Below are positions 61,001-64,000 of a stretch of 64,000 nucleotides of DNA, one piece after another (the first letter of the stretch is position 1; the number at the start of each line of letters is the position of its first letter). The stretch comes from Acidobacteriota bacterium (lineage in GTDB: Bacteria; Zixibacteria; MSB-5A5; GN15; FEB-12). Made by a program: the position numbers and the translations under genes. Under the pieces are notes generated by a model. That model made no database searches. It was given only the letters and a program-made list of their open reading frames with translations, and was not told the DNA's origin. Location: contig DATKXK010000012.1 of assembly GCA_035529075.1 (NCBI GenBank), positions 1-64,000 of the forward strand. Reading direction: 5' to 3'.

Positions 61001-61439
61001 GATTCGCAAGTCTCTCGAGCAACTGGCCACGGAGTTCGGCGATTCCCGTCAGGTTCTCGGTCGCCTGAGCGATATCGCGCGCGAAATGTCTGACGTGGAG
61101 GAAGGGTTGGTGTCAGGAGAGGTCGGTGACCAGGTGACGCAGCGTCAACTCAAGGTACTGTCGCGGATGCTCGAGGCGAGCCGGTCGCTTCAGCGGCGGG
61201 ACTTCTCCGAACAGCGCAAGGCAACCACCGCCGGCGAGCAGCCGGTCTACCTTCCGCCGGCACTGTCGACCGACCTCCTTAACGACAGAGTTCAACTTGA
61301 GGACCGTCTGCGGCAGTTCCTCGGCAGCGGCTATCCTCCGCAGTACGAGGAGCAGATCAAGGCGTATTTTCGGGCCCTTCTGAAGGCGCAGACACAGCTG
61401 AACGCGCAGCCGCAATCCGGTGAGGCCCGGCAGCGATGA
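58011..61439 (+). CDS. DUF4175-like membrane protein with long coiled coil
   Basis: The 1142-residue product has two N-terminal transmembrane helices (about 30-75) and a third (about 155-180), then Ig-like beta domains (about 190-480). A very long Gln/Glu/Leu-rich coiled coil (about 515-1010) follows, including a stretch with several Cys (CNSGKGCNNQ, CNNPTPGSG). The Met at 58011 has GAGGTGAG upstream. Overall it resembles DUF4175 proteins that go with DUF4159, but it is longer. It overlaps the following TPR gene by 4 nt. It may act as a periplasmic scaffold; function unknown. Confidence 0.7.
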   Translation: MAQVRSTAELVDRLRSILRRQRLVFFGAGLLATIAAGLAAGIILSLLANLMVLPVWLKISLVVLAALTALYVFARFALALLFRGDIERVAVRLEERHPEFKGRLIAAVQFARARPYRAYSSQLVALTEQQALERAAAIDFGEVVSFHAVLRAGRVFFGSVLVAVALLVLFPGLFTYSYEVYSNVTTEVAPPLAYEVVPIPGSTEWVKYRDINIGAAVVGRRLPERAYIYHRLAGGNWQKTRVDLGAIPPLATERGDSVQFGILLRQISRSFDYYVEAGRLRTEVQSVDVVDRPRVTGITLTIFYPDYTGLAPLTIDENNGSFSAVVGSRVTMKLTTNLSVETAALVFEDSSRTPLALDGKTGTVALQVDRSRSYSVELVDRLGEYNPDPIEYYVTAVPDEFPTVDVVRPGFDANLSEEMILPFKVRIFDDYGFSSLVLKYTVVTRGRSSEEHVAVIHFPDWIKTEGEIEFNWDMEPLNLFPGDWAEYYFEVADNDRISGPKISRSRRYIARLPSLDELIAQTEAESEGRIVDTEELIKSGREAIQRLRNVARKLDAERETSRQADWQEKKELQSIAEKNAEMTDRIEEVAEQMQSSLEQMQNSSLLSRQILERLAEIQKLFEEVATEEMREARQKLMEALQKMDRQQIQDALKDFELSQEELLQRLERTLALLKRLQLEQKMEAMIRQTEQLVEQQKNLNDDAAAAEEKALPGMSESEDEIRQGLDELKKDAGEFRQWMAEAGMAESPEAQKFAQAVETTDADQNMDRMSQSLREQQRAEAVEQGKEAHGKLTEMLGQMQQQQLAMQGGSAEEIQKAMRKAIDDANYLSQRQEELIREAAALDQRSLRLQEMARAQQDLSAACNGLKNTIADLGKETPFIAAELQSLVNNAVQSMDLATQQCENRDGPAAWNSQRDAMVNLNRAAIRLMESLDQQSQCNSGKGCNNQGIAKLESLCNKQNQLNQQTQNQCNNPTPGSGREAQEQRAALQRLAAEQGSIRKSLEQLATEFGDSRQVLGRLSDIAREMSDVEEGLVSGEVGDQVTQRQLKVLSRMLEASRSLQRRDFSEQRKATTAGEQPVYLPPALSTDLLNDRVQLEDRLRQFLGSGYPPQYEEQIKAYFRALLKAQTQLNAQPQSGEARQR

Positions 61440-63280
61440 ACAGCCGTGTTGTCCTTGCCCTGCTTGTTCTCCTGGTGAGCGCCGGACCTGCGGTCGGCCA
61501 GGACGGTGGCCCGGCCCGGCCGAGCGGCGTGCTCAGGCCGGCTGACCGAGGCTCCCAGGAGACGGAGGTCAAGTTGACGGTGGCGCGACAGCTTCTCCGA
61601 GCAAAGAACTACGCGGGGGCATCGGCGATCCTGGAAGGGCTGTACGAATCCGACCCGGCGGACGAAATGGTCCAAAACCTGCTGCTGAACTGCTACCTGC
61701 AGATGCAGCTTTACACCAAGGCGGAAACGCTCACGCGGCGGCGGGTTGAGCAGCGGCCCAACAGTTTGGCGCATCGGCTTACCCTGGCCGAAGTGGTGGC
61801 CAGGCTGGGCAGGATGCAGGAGGCTTTGGCCGCCTACGACACGGCCATGACGCTGGTTCAGCCGGGCGACACGGGCCGGCATCTGCTCCTGATACGCAGT
61901 CTTATCTCCCACAGCTTCGAGAACAGGGCCCTGGAGTTGATCGATTCGGTTCGGGCATGGGCTTTGGATTCGATGGTTTTCGCCCTTGAGCGCGGTTCGA
62001 TTCTTGAGAGTCAGAAGGAATACGCCCGGGCTGCCGCCGAGTACGTGCCGTTGCTGGCCGCAGATACGGCCGCCGCCGCGCGCGCGGCGGAACGGCGGCT
62101 GCTGGCGCTTTTGTCCTTCGCCGAATCATCCCCCGCCGTCGAGCAGGTTCTCCTGGTTGAAGCAGGCAGAACCGATAACGTCCGCACCTTGAGGTTGCTG
62201 TCCCTGCACTACCTGAACGGCGGCCGTTTCGAGGATGCGTTCGGGACGGCGCTGCGGCTGGATTCGATGGAGAACCGTGACGGCCTGGCTCTGGTTCAGT
62301 ACCTGCGGCAGTGCCGGGAGCACAAATCCTGGTCGCAGGTTGTGATGATGGGCGAGTATATAGGGCAGCGATATCCCGAGAGCCCCTTTGTTTCGGAGGT
62401 ACTTTTCCAGTATGCTGACGGGCTGACCCGCACCGGAAACGTCCGGCAGGCGATTGCGACGTACCGGCGGATCATCGGGTCCTACCCGGATACCGAAAGG
62501 GTGACCCAGGCCCTTTACGCCATCGGTGCCATCTACTTCGACTATCTCAACGAATGCGATACGGCGCTGGACTATTTCGACTCAATCGTGGCCGGGCCGG
62601 TCCGCGATATCAGCTTCCTGAAGGCGCTGCAGGCAATGCCCCGTTGCCATGTAAGGCTCGGCCGGCTCGACCGGGCAAAGGAGGGATTCGAAGAACTGCT
62701 GCGGCTCAACGTCAACGACGACATTTCCGAGGAGGCCGACTACCACCTGGCCCTGATCGGGTTCTACGAGAAGCAATATGATTCGGCCGAGGTGGCCCTT
62801 CGCAGGCTGATGGTCGACTACCCGAGGGGTTTCTTCGTGAACGACGCCCTGCACCTGCTGCTGGTGCTGGATGCGGCAGAGGGGTCGGAGGACGTCCTGT
62901 ACGACTACTCGAACGCGCTGTACTTCGAGGAACGGCTGATGAACGATTCGGCGCGCGTGCGCCTGGAGAGGCTCTCGGGTATGGAAGGCGGGGTCCTGGC
63001 GGACCTTGCCCTGTTCCGGCTGGCAGAACTGGACCTCGCCCGGAGCGACACGGCGGTCGCAGTTCAGAACATCGACCTGCTGGCCGAGCGGTTTCCCGAC
63101 TCGTACTACCTGCCGTACGGGATGAAGATCAAGGCTGACATACTGGCGTTGGATCCTGAAACGCTGGATGAGGCCAGGGCGCTGTACGCGCTCCTGCTGG
63201 AAAATTACCCCGACTGTCCGTTCGTGTCCGACGTCCGTCGCCGCCTGCGGGAACTGGACGTCGATCGGAAGATCGGCTAA
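61436..63280 (+). CDS. exported TPR-repeat protein
   Basis: This 614-residue protein has a signal peptide (residues 1-22) and about 12-14 tetratricopeptide-like repeats across the rest (VKLTVARQLLRAKNYAGAS..., AEVVARLGRMQEALAAYDTA..., IATYRRIIGSYPDTERVTQA...). Several match the TolA-binding or YbgF-type TPR_6 pattern. Translation is coupled to the DUF4175 gene (4-nt overlap), so the two proteins probably work together at the envelope. Confidence 0.8.
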   Translation: MNSRVVLALLVLLVSAGPAVGQDGGPARPSGVLRPADRGSQETEVKLTVARQLLRAKNYAGASAILEGLYESDPADEMVQNLLLNCYLQMQLYTKAETLTRRRVEQRPNSLAHRLTLAEVVARLGRMQEALAAYDTAMTLVQPGDTGRHLLLIRSLISHSFENRALELIDSVRAWALDSMVFALERGSILESQKEYARAAAEYVPLLAADTAAAARAAERRLLALLSFAESSPAVEQVLLVEAGRTDNVRTLRLLSLHYLNGGRFEDAFGTALRLDSMENRDGLALVQYLRQCREHKSWSQVVMMGEYIGQRYPESPFVSEVLFQYADGLTRTGNVRQAIATYRRIIGSYPDTERVTQALYAIGAIYFDYLNECDTALDYFDSIVAGPVRDISFLKALQAMPRCHVRLGRLDRAKEGFEELLRLNVNDDISEEADYHLALIGFYEKQYDSAEVALRRLMVDYPRGFFVNDALHLLLVLDAAEGSEDVLYDYSNALYFEERLMNDSARVRLERLSGMEGGVLADLALFRLAELDLARSDTAVAVQNIDLLAERFPDSYYLPYGMKIKADILALDPETLDEARALYALLLENYPDCPFVSDVRRRLRELDVDRKIG

Positions 63281-63525
63281 TACTCCGCCAGTTTTTTCTG
63301 TCCCTGCTTCAGGGTATTGACTTCCTGCTCCAGGGAGAATATGCGTTTTTCGTAGTTCTCGAACTTCTGTTGCTTCATCTTGGTAGTCGTCCTGATCAGC
63401 AAGCCGAGCGAAATCAACATGAACACGACCGAGTTCACCTTGCGGAAGATTTCACCCATGCTGACAAGGGAGTCCACGAAGGCCAGTATTCCCAGGGCCA
63501 GCAATACTGCGCACCAGATAAGCAT
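63277..63525 (-). CDS. small two-helix membrane protein with C-terminal coiled coil
   Basis: This 82-residue protein has two membrane segments (about 3-21 and 32-46) and a charged coiled coil (KMKQQKFENYEKRIFSLEQEVNTLKQGQKK). It is convergent with, and overlaps by 4 nt, the TPR gene. Its upstream region (63526-63679) is shared with the divergent DUF2723 gene. No family recognised. Confidence 0.55.
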   Translation of the reverse strand: MLIWCAVLLALGILAFVDSLVSMGEIFRKVNSVVFMLISLGLLIRTTTKMKQQKFENYEKRIFSLEQEVNTLKQGQKKLAEY

Positions 63526-63679
63526 AGGTAGCGCCTCCGTTTTTTTGAGCCGGTGGCACGGCCCGCCGGTAAAATTATCACTGGTCTTGCCGTACCATTT
63601 GTTATATCTTCCGCTTCGCTGTCGCGGAAGGTTTATCCAGGGTATCGGAAGGGTGTGGCACTTGCTTTAGGAGGAGACG

Positions 63680-64000
63680 TTGCCCAACAGTATGCCGGTT
63701 GTCAGCAGGAGCTTCGATAGGACGAATGCCGTCCTGGCGGGCCTGGTGTTCGTGGCCGCCTTTGTCGTCTATTCGCTCACCGTGCAGCGGTCCCTCTCGT
63801 TCTGGGATTGCGGCGAATTTATAGCGTGTTCCTATACTCTCGGTATCCCTCACCCCCCCGGGACGCCGCTGTACATTCTGCTGGGGCGGGTTTTTTCGCT
63901 GATACCGATTGTCGGGGACATATCCTGGCGGGTAAACTACCTGTCGGTGCTCTCGTCGTCGTTCACGGCCATGTTCAGTTACCTGCTGGCAGTGCGATTG
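63680..64000 (+). CDS. DUF2723 family membrane protein, N-terminal part (runs off the right edge)
   Basis: The visible 107 residues hold two to three membrane helices and the DUF2723 signature SLSFWDCGEFIACSYTLGIPHPPGTPLY. The family resembles GT-C-type glycosyltransferases with the acidic catalytic loop after the first helix (here DCGE). The TTG at 63680 follows AGGAGG with 5-nt spacing and is preferred; the ATG at 63692 has no well-placed site. The C-terminal part lies outside the window. Confidence 0.85.
   Translation, partial: MPNSMPVVSRSFDRTNAVLAGLVFVAAFVVYSLTVQRSLSFWDCGEFIACSYTLGIPHPPGTPLYILLGRVFSLIPIVGDISWRVNYLSVLSSSFTAMFSYLLAVRL

Overview
The window joins two kinds of DNA. Positions 1 to about 14,200 are A+T-rich accessory DNA. 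Positions 14,200 to 64,000 are G+C-rich chromosomal DNA of a Gram-negative bacterium. The chromosomal part has secreted proteins with a dockerin-like C-terminus (paired DIGD-type repeats), lipoproteins with BACON-like and Ycf48-like repeats, DUF3078, DUF4159/DUF4175 and DUF2723 proteins, and a bc-type complex with a multiheme cytochrome. This mix suggests the FCB group, most likely candidate phylum Zixibacteria; that placement is inference from gene content, not from a marker-gene tree.

Accessory region. At the left edge an IS3-family element (1-139) has cut off the 5' end of a LexA-like repressor gene. Then come a DUF2188 protein, a two-gene CBASS anti-phage system (CD-NTase plus Cap15-type membrane effector, 878-2417) and a small CHCC protein. 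A large serine recombinase (2901-4511, minus strand) lies between imperfect 25-nt direct repeats. From about 4,750 to 14,220 is an integrative element: two XRE regulators, a small protein overlapping a RuvC-type nuclease, a 45-residue zinc-ribbon protein, a highly base-paired ~520-nt region that looks like a large structured RNA, a replication-relaxation family protein, a second ~150-nt structured region, a TPR/winged-helix regulator, a small membrane protein, a VirD4/TraG-like ATPase, an excisionase and a tyrosine integrase. The integrase reading frame ends inside an initiator tRNA gene (tRNA-fMet, 14199-14275, minus strand), which marks the attachment site and the junction with the chromosome.

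Chromosomal region. 14.4-32.6 kb holds a dockerin-like secreted protein, a DUF362 Tat protein, a CPA2 antiporter, MotA/MotB, Mfd, a secreted protein with eleven glycine/aspartate repeats, a BACON/Ycf48-like lipoprotein, an unknown protein, an HD-GYP protein, a DUF3078 protein, an MscS channel and RidA. 32.7-35.7 kb encodes a Rieske protein, a one-piece cytochrome b and a nine-heme cytochrome c. 36.1-46.2 kb is an 11-gene complex I operon, nuoABCDHIJKLMN, with no NADH-oxidising nuoEFG module. Together these make a local respiratory cluster that takes electrons from something other than NADH, or borrows an NADH module encoded elsewhere.

46.2-50.9 kb carries a DUF502 protein, an EIIA-CBS fusion, a CaCA exchanger, and a DUF47 (PhoU-like)/Na-Pi cotransporter pair. 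51-64 kb carries an M16 peptidase, secD and secF, DUF4159, DUF4175 and TPR proteins, a small membrane protein, and the start of a DUF2723 membrane protein.

Several sigma-70-like promoters can be read directly (12900, 14288, 32695, 46170, 50887, 53842). The best candidate for an undescribed system is the RuvC-like nuclease, zinc-ribbon protein and large structured RNA at 5.7-7.2 kb.
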